Source: a bacterium 1XD21-70
GTDB taxonomy: Bacteria > Bacillota > Clostridia > Lachnospirales > Lachnospiraceae
DNA length: 64,000 bases
Reading direction: 5' to 3'
Assembly (NCBI GenBank): GCA_003669055.1
Contig: RAYB01000014.1
Coordinates: 1 to 64,000, forward strand
Numbering within the stretch: the stretch's first letter is position 1; each line of letters starts with the position of its first letter. The notes under the pieces were generated by a model. It did no database searches and had not been told where the DNA came from. It saw nothing but the letters and a program-made list of their open reading frames with translations. The position numbers and the translations under genes were made by a program. Below are positions 53,385 through 62,764 of this stretch, piece after piece.

Positions 53385-53760
53385 CTGTTGTTACCTCCAT
53401 TAAAATATCCAGAAGATGATGTAATTCTTCCGCTGAAAGGTTAGCGGTACGCGCTGCTTTTATTGCTTCTGACAGATTGCTTTCTATTTTGCAAATCAGT
53501 TGTTCTTTTAGCAGTTCCGAGCCTTGCCCTAAAACAAAACACCCCCGCCCTTGGATATTCTTTACGAAACCCTCCTGCTCTAATTCCGTATATGCCCTTG
53601 TTACAGTCAAAACACTGATTTTTAAATCCTTGGCGAGCGTCCGCAAGGAGGGAAGCGTTTCATTTTCTTGTAAATTGCCGGACATAATGGCAGCTTTTAT
53701 TTGCTGCTTAATTTGCTCATATATTGGCACCCCCGATATATTGGAAATAATGAGTTTCAC
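53377..53760 (-). CDS. GntR family regulator (YtrA-like)
   Basis: The 127-residue protein has a GntR winged helix (PIYEQIKQQIKAAIMS, LPSLRTLAKDLKISVLTV) and a short C-terminal dimer helix. GTG 53760 is chosen because AGGAGG is 6 bases upstream and the product then starts MKLIISNISG, the usual family start; ATG 53766 sits right on the ribosome-binding site. It probably represses its own operon. Confidence 0.88.
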   Translation of the reverse strand: MKLIISNISGVPIYEQIKQQIKAAIMSGNLQENETLPSLRTLAKDLKISVLTVTRAYTELEQEGFVKNIQGRGCFVLGQGSELLKEQLICKIESNLSEAIKAARTANLSAEELHHLLDILMEVTTDG

Positions 53761-53766
53761 ATCCAT

Positions 53767-54175
53767 CCTCCTGACTGTTATACTGTTATTCTGATATGCA
53801 TAACACTATAACACAAAAAACAGTTGGAGGCAAGAGGTTAGCGGAAAAACATAAAAATTTTTTGGACGCCAGTCCCGGCATGTCAGCCCGGACAAAAACA
53901 AAGTTACATTTTCATATAAATCAGTAAAAATTATTCTGTACATCTTTCAAAGTTTTTTTTAAAATGATAAAGAGGGACAAAGGGTTTTCTGTGGCAGGAA
54001 ATTCCCAACATGGAAAATGACGTCACAAAAGAATAAAACAGAGCGCAAGGCTGCAAGACACAAAGGGGTAAAACACGAAATTAAAATATAAGCCCACAAA
54101 ATATAAGCCGCAAGGCATATGGCCAAAATAGGGAGCGCCGCAAAATTACAAAACGCAAGGAGGATGGAGAAAACC
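53767..54175. other. Control region between gntR and the GH13 gene
   Basis: The first 60 bases hold TGTTATAGTGTTATG-type sequence on the minus strand, expected to be the gntR promoter and operator. The rest is A-rich with short repeats of GCAAGG and CACAAAA. I see no gene and no clear promoter for the alpha-glucosidase. Confidence 0.4.
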
Positions 54176-55879
54176 ATGGAGCAAGAGAGAAATAACCAAA
54201 GCCAACATCAGCCGCAGGAGCAGGCTCCTGCACAGGAGAAAATGCAGCCTTCTGCCACAAGGTGGTGGCAAAATGCGGTGATTTACCAGATCTATCCCCG
54301 CAGCTTCCAGGACAGCAATGGGGACGGGATCGGGGATCTGCAGGGGATCATCCGGAGGCTGGATTACTTGGAAAGGCTGGGGATAGACGGGATCTGGCTT
54401 TCTCCGGTGTGCAAGTCCCCCCAGGATGACAACGGGTATGATATTTCCGATTACCAGGATATCGACCCGATGTTTGGGAGCCTGTCAGATATGGAACAGC
54501 TGATTGAGGAGGCGAAAAAGCGCAATATCCGCATTATTATGGATTTGGTGTTAAACCATACCTCAGATGAGCATCCCTGGTTTGTGGAGGCAAAGTCAGG
54601 AAGAGACAACCCCTACCACGACTACTATGTGTGGAGGGACGGGGTGGAAGGGATCCCTCCCAATGAAATGCGGGCGTGCTTTGGCGGCTCGGCCTGGCAG
54701 TGGGTGCCGGAGGTAGGGCAATATTACTTTCACCAGTTTTCCGTAAGGCAGCCGGACCTGAATTGGGATAATCCCAAGGTGCGCCAGGAGATTTATGAGA
54801 TGATCCGCTGGTGGATGGACAAGGGGGTGGGGGGCTTCCGCCTCGATGTGATTGACCAGATTGCCAAAGTGCCGGATAAAGGAATCACAAACAATGGGCC
54901 GATGCTCCATACGTATATCCAGGAACTGAGCAGAGAAACGTTTCAAAAGGGAGATTTGGTGACCGTAGGGGAGGCCTGGGGAGCCACCCCGGAACTGGCC
55001 AAGCTTTACAGCAGCCCGGACGGGCGGGAATTTTCCATGGTGTTCCAGTTTGAGCACATTAATCTTGACCAGCAGGAGGGAAAGGAAAAGTGGGATTTGG
55101 CGCCCCTGCCTTTTCTAAAGCTGAAAGAAGTCCTAAACCAATGGCAGACAGGCCTGTATGGATGCGGCTGGAACAGCCTGTTCTGGGACAACCATGACCT
55201 GCCGCGGATTGTGTCCCGGTGGGGGGATGACGGGAAGTACCGGGAAGAATCGGCCAAAATGTTGGCAACCCTGCTTCACGGGATGCAGGGAACCCCCTAC
55301 ATTTACCAGGGAGAAGAGTTGGGGATGACCAATGTGAAGTATTCCATCGAGGAGTACCGGGACATTGAGACATTGAACATGTACCGGGAACGGATGGGGG
55401 CGGGCTGCAAAAAAGAGGAGGTCATGGCTTCTGTTTATGCCAAGAGCAGGGACAATGCCAGAACCCCCATGCAGTGGGACGGGGGGGAATACGCCGGTTT
55501 TTCCGGCAGCACGCCCTGGATCCGGGTAAATCCCAATTACCAAAAGATCAATGCGGCATCCCAGGTGGGGGTGGAAGGATCTGTGTTTGAGTATTACCGG
55601 AGGCTGGTGAAGCTGAGGAAGGAGCACCCGGTTCTAATTGACGGCCGCTTCCAGCTGCTCCTTGAAAGGGATGGGCAGATATTTGCCTACTTAAGAGAAA
55701 ATGGACAGAGCAGGCTTTTGGTGGTATGCAATTTCTTTGGGGAGCCGGTTAAATGTGGATTGGCGGGGGAATGGGACAAAGCAAAACTTTTGATCGGCAA
55801 TTATGAAGGGGCGGGAGAAGAAGCTGGATTTTCAGAGGTGCTGCGCCCTTATGAGGCAAGGATGTACCTGGTGTCATGA
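54176..55879 (+). CDS. GH13 alpha-glucosidase (oligo-1,6-glucosidase type)
   Basis: This 567-residue cytoplasmic enzyme is of glycoside hydrolase family 13. Catalytic residues lie in GGFRLDVID (Asp224 nucleophile), TVGEAWG (Glu266 acid/base) and FWDNHDLPR (Asp341). The start YQIYPRSFQDSNGDGIGDL is typical. A 25-residue Gln/Glu-rich lead precedes the domain. ATG 54176 was taken with AAGGAGG 12 bases upstream; ATG 54164 is too close to it. It should split isomaltose- or maltose-type sugars. No transporter is adjacent. Confidence 0.92.
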   Translation: MEQERNNQSQHQPQEQAPAQEKMQPSATRWWQNAVIYQIYPRSFQDSNGDGIGDLQGIIRRLDYLERLGIDGIWLSPVCKSPQDDNGYDISDYQDIDPMFGSLSDMEQLIEEAKKRNIRIIMDLVLNHTSDEHPWFVEAKSGRDNPYHDYYVWRDGVEGIPPNEMRACFGGSAWQWVPEVGQYYFHQFSVRQPDLNWDNPKVRQEIYEMIRWWMDKGVGGFRLDVIDQIAKVPDKGITNNGPMLHTYIQELSRETFQKGDLVTVGEAWGATPELAKLYSSPDGREFSMVFQFEHINLDQQEGKEKWDLAPLPFLKLKEVLNQWQTGLYGCGWNSLFWDNHDLPRIVSRWGDDGKYREESAKMLATLLHGMQGTPYIYQGEELGMTNVKYSIEEYRDIETLNMYRERMGAGCKKEEVMASVYAKSRDNARTPMQWDGGEYAGFSGSTPWIRVNPNYQKINAASQVGVEGSVFEYYRRLVKLRKEHPVLIDGRFQLLLERDGQIFAYLRENGQSRLLVVCNFFGEPVKCGLAGEWDKAKLLIGNYEGAGEEAGFSEVLRPYEARMYLVS

Positions 55880-56210
55880 CCGCATTATATTCAATCAAAC
55901 CTCCTTGTCTATTTGCTCACCTGCTGCGTTGGATTTTCTAGCCGTAGCCACCGCTACGCCGTCGAAAATCCGCCTTGCAGATGAACAAATATGCCCGGTA
56001 AAGCGGGGCACGCTGTCCTGCGGAGTTTCGCCAGACATAATGTGGTCAAGACACTAGTGTACTGACTCATTTAGCTGAAAGCAAATGCGGTCAGCACACT
56101 AGCCTGATGGCCGCCTGGAGATAAGGCCAGGCAGAGGGAGGTGAAAGGCAAATCCAGCAGCCTTTTTCGCACATCGGGAAGGGTAAGCCGCCATTGCAAC
56201 GGATTTTTTG
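55880..56210. repeat. Two large palindromic intergenic repeats
   Basis: Bases 55911-55990 form an imperfect 80-base palindrome: ATTTG/CAAAT at the ends, GGATTTTC/GAAAATCC in the middle and CGTAGC/GCTACG at the tip. A second hairpin at 56054-56102 has arms CTAGTGT and ACACTAG with CTGAC/GTCAG inside. They resemble the dispersed palindromic (MITE- or REP-like) elements of gut clostridia. Only one copy of each is visible here. They lie between the tails of convergent genes. Confidence 0.65.
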
Positions 56211-57551
56211 TCACTGGCTTGTGAGGCTTAATGCTTTTAAAAAGAAATCCTCTTGTCCGAAATTTCCAGATTTCAGCACCAGCCGGATATCCGGGCGGTT
56301 TTGGGGAACCATCACAGGGACGCCGGGAGCCACGCTTTCTCCAATGAGATAGGAGTCAAAGCCCAGGGCTTTGGTAACAGCACCGGAGGTCTCCCCGCCA
56401 GCCACAATGATCCGGGTGTATCCTGAAGCTACAGCCTGCCCCGCCAGCCAGGCCATGGTTTGCTCCAGCAGCTGTGCAACCCTTTCTTTGCCGGATTCCT
56501 GGACGGATTGGACATTTTCAGGGGAGTCGGAACTGTAGATTAAAACATCCTGGCCTTGATGAGACCGGATAAAATGCCATAATTCTTCCTGGGTCTGGCT
56601 CCCGTCCAAAAGCCTTTGGGGAATAATCTTTAGAGAAGGGATGTGGTGGCTTCTGGCCCAGGCAATCTGGCGGCGGGTCATATCCGAACAGCTTCCTGCC
56701 AGCAGAAGGCCGGAGCCGGGAGCCTTTGGCTGGTCATCCCGGTTTCTGCCATTTTCCCGATTCGCCCCCGGTTCATATTCTGTGGCGCCATCCTTGTGGC
56801 TTTTCCGTTCCGGCAAGGATGCCCCTTTCCTGCCGTGAGACATGCGGCGTGCCAACTCGGACACAAGGCCGGAACCGCCGGAAAGGAGGGGGAGATGTCC
56901 GAACCGGTCCGCAATGGCGGCGGCATCTCCCTCCTCTTCATAGTCGGGAATGATATAAAAGCGGGGATGCTCTGCATAAAAGCGTTGGATTTTGTCGGCA
57001 GTCCGGCCGATGGGAAGGGCATACAAGCCTCTGCCCACATGGACGGAGGGATATTTGCTCTGAGCCTCCATCAGCACGGAAATGCGGGAATCCCACATAG
57101 GCGTTAAGGGATGCTGGCTCATAGGGCTTTGATCCAAGGGCACGCCGTTTACGTACAGCCTTCCCTGGATGACCTGACGCCCGTTGACGGGAAGGGCCGG
57201 GCAGAGAATGGTGCAGGGGAGATTGTACTCTTCTAGCAGGGCGTCCAAAACCGGGCCGATATTTCCTTTTGGGGTGGAGTCAAAGGTGGAGCAGTATTTA
57301 ATATAGAGTTGCTTTGCCCCCTGGCCTTTCAGCCATCTGGCAGCAGAAAGGGAATCCTGCACAGCGAAAGGGGTTTCCTGTGTCCTGGTTTTTAAAGCGA
57401 TGACAACAGCCTGGCAATTGCCAACAGAAGCAGGGGAGGGAAGGCCGTTAAACAGAACGGTCTTCAGGCCGCCTTTTACAAAGAAGGAGGCGGCATCGCT
57501 GGCGCCGGTAAAATCATCGGCAATACATCCCCACAATATGGAATCTTTCAT
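56211..57551 (-). CDS. DUF1537 four-carbon acid-sugar kinase
   Basis: The 446-residue kinase is of the DUF1537 (OtnK/DtnK) family. The start GCIADDFTGASDAASFFVKGG is the substrate-binding N-terminal signature; the C-terminal ATP-binding domain has RIIVAGGETSGAVTKALG. Known members phosphorylate 3-oxo-tetronate or D-threonate (work of Zhang, Gerlt and co-workers). GAGGTG precedes ATG 57551. It is the second gene of the minus-strand operon. The class II aldolase starting at 63852 suits an OtnK-type role. A middle insertion (SHKDGATEYEPGANRENGRN) is unusual. Confidence 0.9.
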   Translation of the reverse strand: MKDSILWGCIADDFTGASDAASFFVKGGLKTVLFNGLPSPASVGNCQAVVIALKTRTQETPFAVQDSLSAARWLKGQGAKQLYIKYCSTFDSTPKGNIGPVLDALLEEYNLPCTILCPALPVNGRQVIQGRLYVNGVPLDQSPMSQHPLTPMWDSRISVLMEAQSKYPSVHVGRGLYALPIGRTADKIQRFYAEHPRFYIIPDYEEEGDAAAIADRFGHLPLLSGGSGLVSELARRMSHGRKGASLPERKSHKDGATEYEPGANRENGRNRDDQPKAPGSGLLLAGSCSDMTRRQIAWARSHHIPSLKIIPQRLLDGSQTQEELWHFIRSHQGQDVLIYSSDSPENVQSVQESGKERVAQLLEQTMAWLAGQAVASGYTRIIVAGGETSGAVTKALGFDSYLIGESVAPGVPVMVPQNRPDIRLVLKSGNFGQEDFFLKALSLTSQ

Positions 57552-57612
57552 TTTACACCTCGTTTCTCAATCGGTTTTCAGCCAGGAACTAATCTTTGGC
57601 CAAGTGCCGTCT

Positions 57613-58986
57613 TCATTCAAGTGCCATACCCTGCTGATACAGTTCATACAACCGCTGCCCCTTCAGATCCACATCAGACAGAGTAACCGGGGCGCCTTTT
57701 TTTATGTCATTAAGCAGAAGCATGCCGTTTAGCAGATAGAAGGGAGCGATATCCGCCGCATCCTTTTTCTCCCAAAGCTGCGGAGCGACATGGTCAATGG
57801 AATGGTGGTGGCCATGTACCTGCAGCAGGGTGCCCTTAGGGATGTCCTTCTGGGCCACTGCGGCCATGACAGCAGTCTGGCGGCAGTTTTCATTGGCTCC
57901 GATTCCCATCAGATCCCCTAGGAGAACGGAGATGGGGGATTCCAGTCCCATATAGTGGTAGGGAAGGTACACACAGGCATATTTTCTGTTTCGGCTGACC
58001 ACATGCCCTTTTCCGGCAAGGATTTTCCACACCTTTTCATTTTCACAGCGGATGATGATAAATACCCCGCCGGCAAAGCTCGCTTCATCCGGGCGGCGGA
58101 GATGGCAGAATACATCCACAACACCGGTTTTCTCTAAGATGCCCCCATCTTTTCTGGGGATAAAGACATCTGCAAGTTCGCTGATTTTGGCAATGGGATA
58201 ATGCATGCTTTTGCATGCGGGAGCCATGCCGGAGGCATTGGATACAAGATTCATCTCACAGAGGTCAGCGGATATGGAAGTCCTGTATTTTTCCAAAAGA
58301 GCCTCCCTTTTTTCCAAGGTTCCGGTTCCCTGATAGTCCCACAAAGCTTTCATGCCGGGCATAGGTTCATGAGGCTGGTCCGTATCATTGAGGTAGGTAA
58401 ATTCACCGGTGTCCGGATTCCAGACAAAATCGTATTCGCTGGATTTACCGGCGCACACAATGTCCAGCCCAAGGACACGGCCCCAGGAGATCAAATCTAA
58501 GAGATTCCGGGGCTGGTCTCCGTTTACCAGGGTGTAGAGGCTGTGATTTTCTTTGGCAATCTGATTCAAGGCAGTTCCGCATACGCTGTCCGTTTCCTTG
58601 GAAACCATGTACACATGGATGCCCTTTTTCAGGGCAGCCTCGGAAAGGCCTGCGCCAACGAAGGTATTGCCGGTACATTCCACCAGGGCAGTGATGCCGG
58701 TTTCCGGAACCAAACGGTAGTCAGTGAGAATCAGGATGGCATGGTCCGGGGCATCCTGAATCTGCCGGGTATTTTCACAGATAACCATATTTTCTTTGCT
58801 ATAGCCTAGTTCAAGAAGAACTCTCTGGCAATCCCCGGCGTCTAAGGCACAGATCATGCGCAGTTCCATAAGAGATACTTGGGATATCTGGGCGAGAAGG
58901 GTATAGCCGTAGCCGCTGGTGGCTCCCACAATGCCCACCCGTGATTTTCTGCCTTTGCTGTTTTTTATGAGAAAGCTGTAATCCAT
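57613..58986 (-). CDS. SAF-domain homoserine-dehydrogenase-like oxidoreductase
   Basis: The 457-residue protein has a Rossmann N-terminus (RVGIVGATSGYGYTLLAQI, about 16-34), a homoserine-dehydrogenase-like middle (LVECTGNTFVGAG) and a C-terminal SAF domain (about 380-440, AVAQKDIPKGTLLQVHGH). This build is COG4091-like. No substrate has been shown for this type to my knowledge. As first gene of the sigma-54 operon with a DUF1537 kinase it probably oxidises or reduces an acid sugar or its phosphate. AAAGGAGG precedes ATG 58986. Length is normal. Confidence 0.82.
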   Translation of the reverse strand: MDYSFLIKNSKGRKSRVGIVGATSGYGYTLLAQISQVSLMELRMICALDAGDCQRVLLELGYSKENMVICENTRQIQDAPDHAILILTDYRLVPETGITALVECTGNTFVGAGLSEAALKKGIHVYMVSKETDSVCGTALNQIAKENHSLYTLVNGDQPRNLLDLISWGRVLGLDIVCAGKSSEYDFVWNPDTGEFTYLNDTDQPHEPMPGMKALWDYQGTGTLEKREALLEKYRTSISADLCEMNLVSNASGMAPACKSMHYPIAKISELADVFIPRKDGGILEKTGVVDVFCHLRRPDEASFAGGVFIIIRCENEKVWKILAGKGHVVSRNRKYACVYLPYHYMGLESPISVLLGDLMGIGANENCRQTAVMAAVAQKDIPKGTLLQVHGHHHSIDHVAPQLWEKKDAADIAPFYLLNGMLLLNDIKKGAPVTLSDVDLKGQRLYELYQQGMALE

Positions 58987-59031
58987 GTAAAAATCCTCCT
59001 TTTTGTTATTCTTTTGCTAACCATTATTGCA

Positions 59032-59046
59032 GCAAATCCGGTGCCA
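59032..59046 (-). promoter_or_regulatory. Sigma-54 promoter of the minus-strand acid-sugar operon
   Basis: Minus strand TGGCACCGGATTTGC gives GG and GC separated by exactly 10 bases, matching TGGCAC-N5-TTGC. The expected start is near 59020, about 34 bases before the SAF-dehydrogenase ATG. Confidence 0.85.
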
Positions 59047-59152
59047 GATTTTAAGTATAGCAGAAAATGGAAAAAAACCTATGGAGAAACCGGAAAATAG
59101 AGGGAAAATTTTCTATATTTCCGGATTTTGCTGTTGAAGCAGTATTGGAAAA

Positions 59153-59168
59153 TGTTTCATATGCAACA
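59153..59168. promoter_or_regulatory. Candidate activator site, left operon
   Basis: TGTTTCATATGCAACA is a 16-base near-perfect palindrome 107 bases upstream of the -24 element of the left operon. A 12-of-16 match (61209-61224) lies at a similar distance from the right operon promoter. Confidence 0.5.
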
Positions 59169-59260
59169 AAATACCACAATTGTGTTGACGGACAGGGGGA
59201 AGGGAGATTACAATCGATAGAGATTATATTGAGAAAACATGTTGGGAAATGAGGTGGAGA

Positions 59261-61165
59261 ATGATTCGGCTGTTATTTATTGTCCCTTATCCGGAACTGG
59301 AAAAAACCATTCGGTATATATTGGAAAACCACCCGGAAAGGCAGCGCATTTCGGCAGAGGTGTTGGTGCGGAGTGTGGATGAGGTGGAGGGGCTATCCGT
59401 TACCGGCTATGATGCAGTCATAGCAAGGGGCTACAGTGCCAGGCTGCTGCGTTCTGTCTGCCCCCAGACTCCTGTGCTGGATATGGTGATTTCGGGTTAT
59501 GATATCATGCGGACTGTGATGGAGTGTAAAAATGCCTATGGGGCGAAAAAGATTGCCATCTGTGGATTTTTCGGAAAGATTTACGAGGCTGCTGCCCTTT
59601 GCCGGGAATTTGGCTGCGAGGTGGAACTGTACTCACCGGAAACATACCGGGAGTTGGAAAAAAATGTAGAAGATGCAAAGAGAAACGGGTGCGACGCCCT
59701 CATAGGGGGTTTTTCTTCAGGGAGATATGCAAAAGAATATCACCTCCCTTTCAAGCTGATCCGGACAGGGGAGGACACGGTTCTTCAAGCGCTCAACGAG
59801 GCGATCCGCACGGTTGACGAGGTCCGGAAGGAACGGCTCCGCTCGGAGACCTACAAGACCATTATCTATTCCTCCAAAAACGGAATTTTGTTTGTGGACT
59901 GCAATGGCATAATCCGGGTGCGCAATCACATGGCCCGGGCCATGAACCAGGAAGCCGGCTTGCTGAACCGTCCCTTAAAAGAGGCCTTTCCTTTGCTGTA
60001 TCCTGTGTACAGGGAAGTGCTTTGCTCAGGGCAGGAGACGGGAGGGAGAATTTTTAAGCTGCCGGGGAACCAGGCCACGGTGTCGGCATCCTTTACGCCG
60101 GTGATTGCCAATGAGAAAATATCAGGCATTGTGATTTTGATGAGTGACATTACCCAGGTTCAGAAGTTAGAGGGGCAGATCCGGCGGAAGCTAAGTGAAA
60201 AGGGGCTTAGGGCCAAATACACATTTGAGGACATAATCCATGAGAGTAAAATTATGGAAGATACCATTGAGACGGCAAGGCGGTACGCATTGTCTGAGTC
60301 CAATGTGATCCTGGTGGGGGAGACGGGGACGGGAAAGGAGATGTTTGCCCAGAGCATACATAATGCAAGCAACCGGAAAAACGGTCCCTTTGTGGCCATC
60401 AACTGTGCGGCTCTTCCGGAGAATCTTTTGGAGAGCGAACTGTTTGGATATGTGGAGGGAGCCTTTACCGGCACGGTGAAAGGAGGGAAAATGGGGTTGT
60501 TTGAGCAGGCTCATGGGGGAACCCTGTTTCTGGATGAGATTGGGGAGATCTCCCTGGCGATCCAGACAAAGCTGCTGCGGGTGCTTCAGGAGCGGGAGAT
60601 CCGCCGGATTGGGGACAACAAGGTGATTTCTGTGGATGTGCGGATTGTTTCTGCTACCAATAAAAGTATCCACAGGCTGTCGGAGCAGGGGATGTTCCGC
60701 AGGGATTTGGCATACCGCCTGGATGTGCTGCGCATTTTTTTGCCCCCCTTAAGGCAGCGGGGGCAGGATATCCCTCTTTTGTTCCTCCATCTTCTGCAGC
60801 AGCTGGGAAAGTCCCAGAACCGGCTGGTTCCCCGGATAGAGCCGGAGGATTTAAAAGCCTTGGAGGAGCATTCCTTTTTGGGAAATGTGAGGGAACTTCA
60901 CAATGTGGCAGAGAGGGCCTGTGCCCTGAGCAGCGGCAGCAGGATTACGAAAGAGGCTCTGGCGGCTGCCATGGAGCCGCCGGATTTGGAGCCGGAGGAG
61001 GATAGGAGGAAAGATAAGGAAAGGGTTATGGAAGAGGGGCTGCCAGATGAAAGAACTATGATTCAGCAGGCTCTGGCCTTGTGCAGGGGGAATCAGACAA
61101 AGGCGGCAAAAATGCTGGGGATTGACCGGTCTACCTTGTGGAGGAAGATGAAGAAATACGGGTAA
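59261..61165 (+). CDS. Sigma-54-dependent activator with PrpR-type sensor
   Basis: The 634-residue regulator has a PrpR_N-like sensor (about 1-190, RLLFIVPYPELEKTIRYIL), PAS domain (about 195-300), AAA+ domain (about 325-560) and C-terminal Fis-type helix-turn-helix (QTKAAKMLGIDRSTLWRKM). Walker A GETGTGKE and Walker B GTLFLDEIGE are intact and the sigma-54 loop reads GAFTGT. ATG 59261 has AGGTGGA just upstream; 59249 is possible. Sigma-54 promoters on both flanking operons make it the shared activator. The inducer is probably a pathway acid. Confidence 0.93.
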   Translation: MIRLLFIVPYPELEKTIRYILENHPERQRISAEVLVRSVDEVEGLSVTGYDAVIARGYSARLLRSVCPQTPVLDMVISGYDIMRTVMECKNAYGAKKIAICGFFGKIYEAAALCREFGCEVELYSPETYRELEKNVEDAKRNGCDALIGGFSSGRYAKEYHLPFKLIRTGEDTVLQALNEAIRTVDEVRKERLRSETYKTIIYSSKNGILFVDCNGIIRVRNHMARAMNQEAGLLNRPLKEAFPLLYPVYREVLCSGQETGGRIFKLPGNQATVSASFTPVIANEKISGIVILMSDITQVQKLEGQIRRKLSEKGLRAKYTFEDIIHESKIMEDTIETARRYALSESNVILVGETGTGKEMFAQSIHNASNRKNGPFVAINCAALPENLLESELFGYVEGAFTGTVKGGKMGLFEQAHGGTLFLDEIGEISLAIQTKLLRVLQEREIRRIGDNKVISVDVRIVSATNKSIHRLSEQGMFRRDLAYRLDVLRIFLPPLRQRGQDIPLLFLHLLQQLGKSQNRLVPRIEPEDLKALEEHSFLGNVRELHNVAERACALSSGSRITKEALAAAMEPPDLEPEEDRRKDKERVMEEGLPDERTMIQQALALCRGNQTKAAKMLGIDRSTLWRKMKKYG

Positions 61166-61188
61166 AAGCCGACTATAGTTTCCTGGTA

Positions 61189-61338
61189 TGGCATATATGT
61201 TGCAATATTGTTGTATCTGCTACAGTATTTTGGCGGGATGAGTTTTGGATTTATCTGATAAAGCTATGATTTTCTGCTGGTTTTTCGATATTTTAGGCGC
61301 ACTTGGAGATGTGTTTTAAACTCTGGCACAGAAGTTGC
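61189..61338 (+). promoter_or_regulatory. Sigma-54 promoter region of the right operon
   Basis: TGGCACAGAAGTTGC (61324-61338) has GG-N10-GC spacing and matches consensus very well; its start lies near 61350, 28 bases before the permease ATG. TGTTGTATCTGCTACA (61209-61224) is the candidate activator site about 100 bases upstream. TGGCATATATGTTGCA (61189-61204) also has GG-N10-GC spacing and may be a second promoter or only a half-site for the activator. Confidence 0.8.
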
Positions 61339-61377
61339 TTAATAATCTGGTATCAAATAAAAACGGAGGGTTTATTT

Positions 61378-62706
61378 ATGGCAACTGGATATGTGTTAGG
61401 GGTATTTGCAGTGGTGATTGTACTGATGATTTTCCTGATTTCCAAATGCAAGGTTCATGCGGCGATGGGAATTCTCTTTTCTGCCATTGTCCTGGCTATT
61501 GCGCTGAAAACGCCCTGGCAGGATATTGAAGGTACGATCAACGGAGGTTTTTCAGGCACGATTAAGAGTGTGGCGATTGTGATCTTTCTTGGTTGTACCA
61601 TGGGGACAGTGCTGGAAAAGACAGGGGCTGCCATCCGCATCACCAAGTGGGCCATCGGGCTTTTCGGGGATGACAAGATGATCTGGGGGATTGCCCTGGC
61701 ATCCTTTATCCTGGGAATCCCCATCTTTGCGGACACGGTTGTGATTCTTCTGATTCCCATTGTGTCCCTTTTGGCAGTGCAGACAAAGAAATCCATGATG
61801 TGCTATGGAACCGTTCTCTATCTGGGGGCTCTTGTGACGGCATCCCTGGTTCCTCCCACTCCCGGACCGGTGTCTGCGGCCGCTCTTTTGAACGTTCCGT
61901 TGGGGCAGGCGATCATCTGGGGGCTGATCACAGCTGTTCCTAGTGTGATTGCCGCCACCCTTTACTGTATGACACTGAAAACCCCGGTTATGCCGAAAGA
62001 AGAGTTTATCAAGGCGGCTCAGGAGGTGGTGGAGGGCAGTAAACTGCCCGGCCTGGCGAAATCCCTGGCTCCGATTATAGTCCCTCTTGGTTTAATCGTG
62101 TGCAATACGGCGGCTTCCATTCTGGTTCCGGATACAGCGGCTGCCAATTTCCTGGCATTTGTGGGAAGCCCGCTGGCAGCGCTGTTTACCGGCTGCCTGG
62201 TATCCCTGACACTGACCGGCAAGGAGTGGAAGACGAAAAAGGTTCTGGACAGCTGGGTGGGAGAGGGGGTCACCGCAGCGGCCATGCCGATTATCGTCAC
62301 CGGCATGGGCGGCGCCCTGGCGACCTTTGTCAAGAATGCAGGGGTTGCTGACCGGATTGCAGAAGTGGTGGTTTCCTCCCCCTTCCCGGCGATTCTGATT
62401 CCGATTATCATTGCGGCCATCATTCATGTGGTGACTGGCTCGAATGCCCTGGGAGTCATGACGGCGGCAGCCTTGGTGGAGCCGATGCTCGGCACCCTGG
62501 GGATTTCCCCGGTGGCGGCATTTCTTGCCTGCGGCACAGGCGCATTGATGTTTAAGCATGCCAATTCCAGCGGCTTCTGGGTGACAGTCTCCATGTCCAA
62601 CATGGATGTGAACCAGGGAATCCGGGCCGTGGGAGGTGCGTCTACGGTAGCGGGGCTGACAGGGGCGGTCTTTACCTGCATTTTCAACGCGCTGCATTTG
62701 ATTTAA
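61378..62706 (+). CDS. GntP family permease
   Basis: The 442-residue membrane transporter of the gluconate permease family has about 12-14 segments, with GIPIFADTVVILLIPI and SLVPPTPGPVSAAALLNV typical for GntP. ACGGAGGG precedes ATG 61378. Relatives move gluconate-type acid sugars with protons; E. coli YgbN, next to a DUF1537 gene, is a close parallel. It is first in the right sigma-54 operon and should import the acid sugar. Confidence 0.92.
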   Translation: MATGYVLGVFAVVIVLMIFLISKCKVHAAMGILFSAIVLAIALKTPWQDIEGTINGGFSGTIKSVAIVIFLGCTMGTVLEKTGAAIRITKWAIGLFGDDKMIWGIALASFILGIPIFADTVVILLIPIVSLLAVQTKKSMMCYGTVLYLGALVTASLVPPTPGPVSAAALLNVPLGQAIIWGLITAVPSVIAATLYCMTLKTPVMPKEEFIKAAQEVVEGSKLPGLAKSLAPIIVPLGLIVCNTAASILVPDTAAANFLAFVGSPLAALFTGCLVSLTLTGKEWKTKKVLDSWVGEGVTAAAMPIIVTGMGGALATFVKNAGVADRIAEVVVSSPFPAILIPIIIAAIIHVVTGSNALGVMTAAALVEPMLGTLGISPVAAFLACGTGALMFKHANSSGFWVTVSMSNMDVNQGIRAVGGASTVAGLTGAVFTCIFNALHLI

Positions 62707-62764
62707 GGTAACTGGAAGACAAATAGAGGAATTTCGCGGGAATAAAACAGCACAGGAGGTTATC

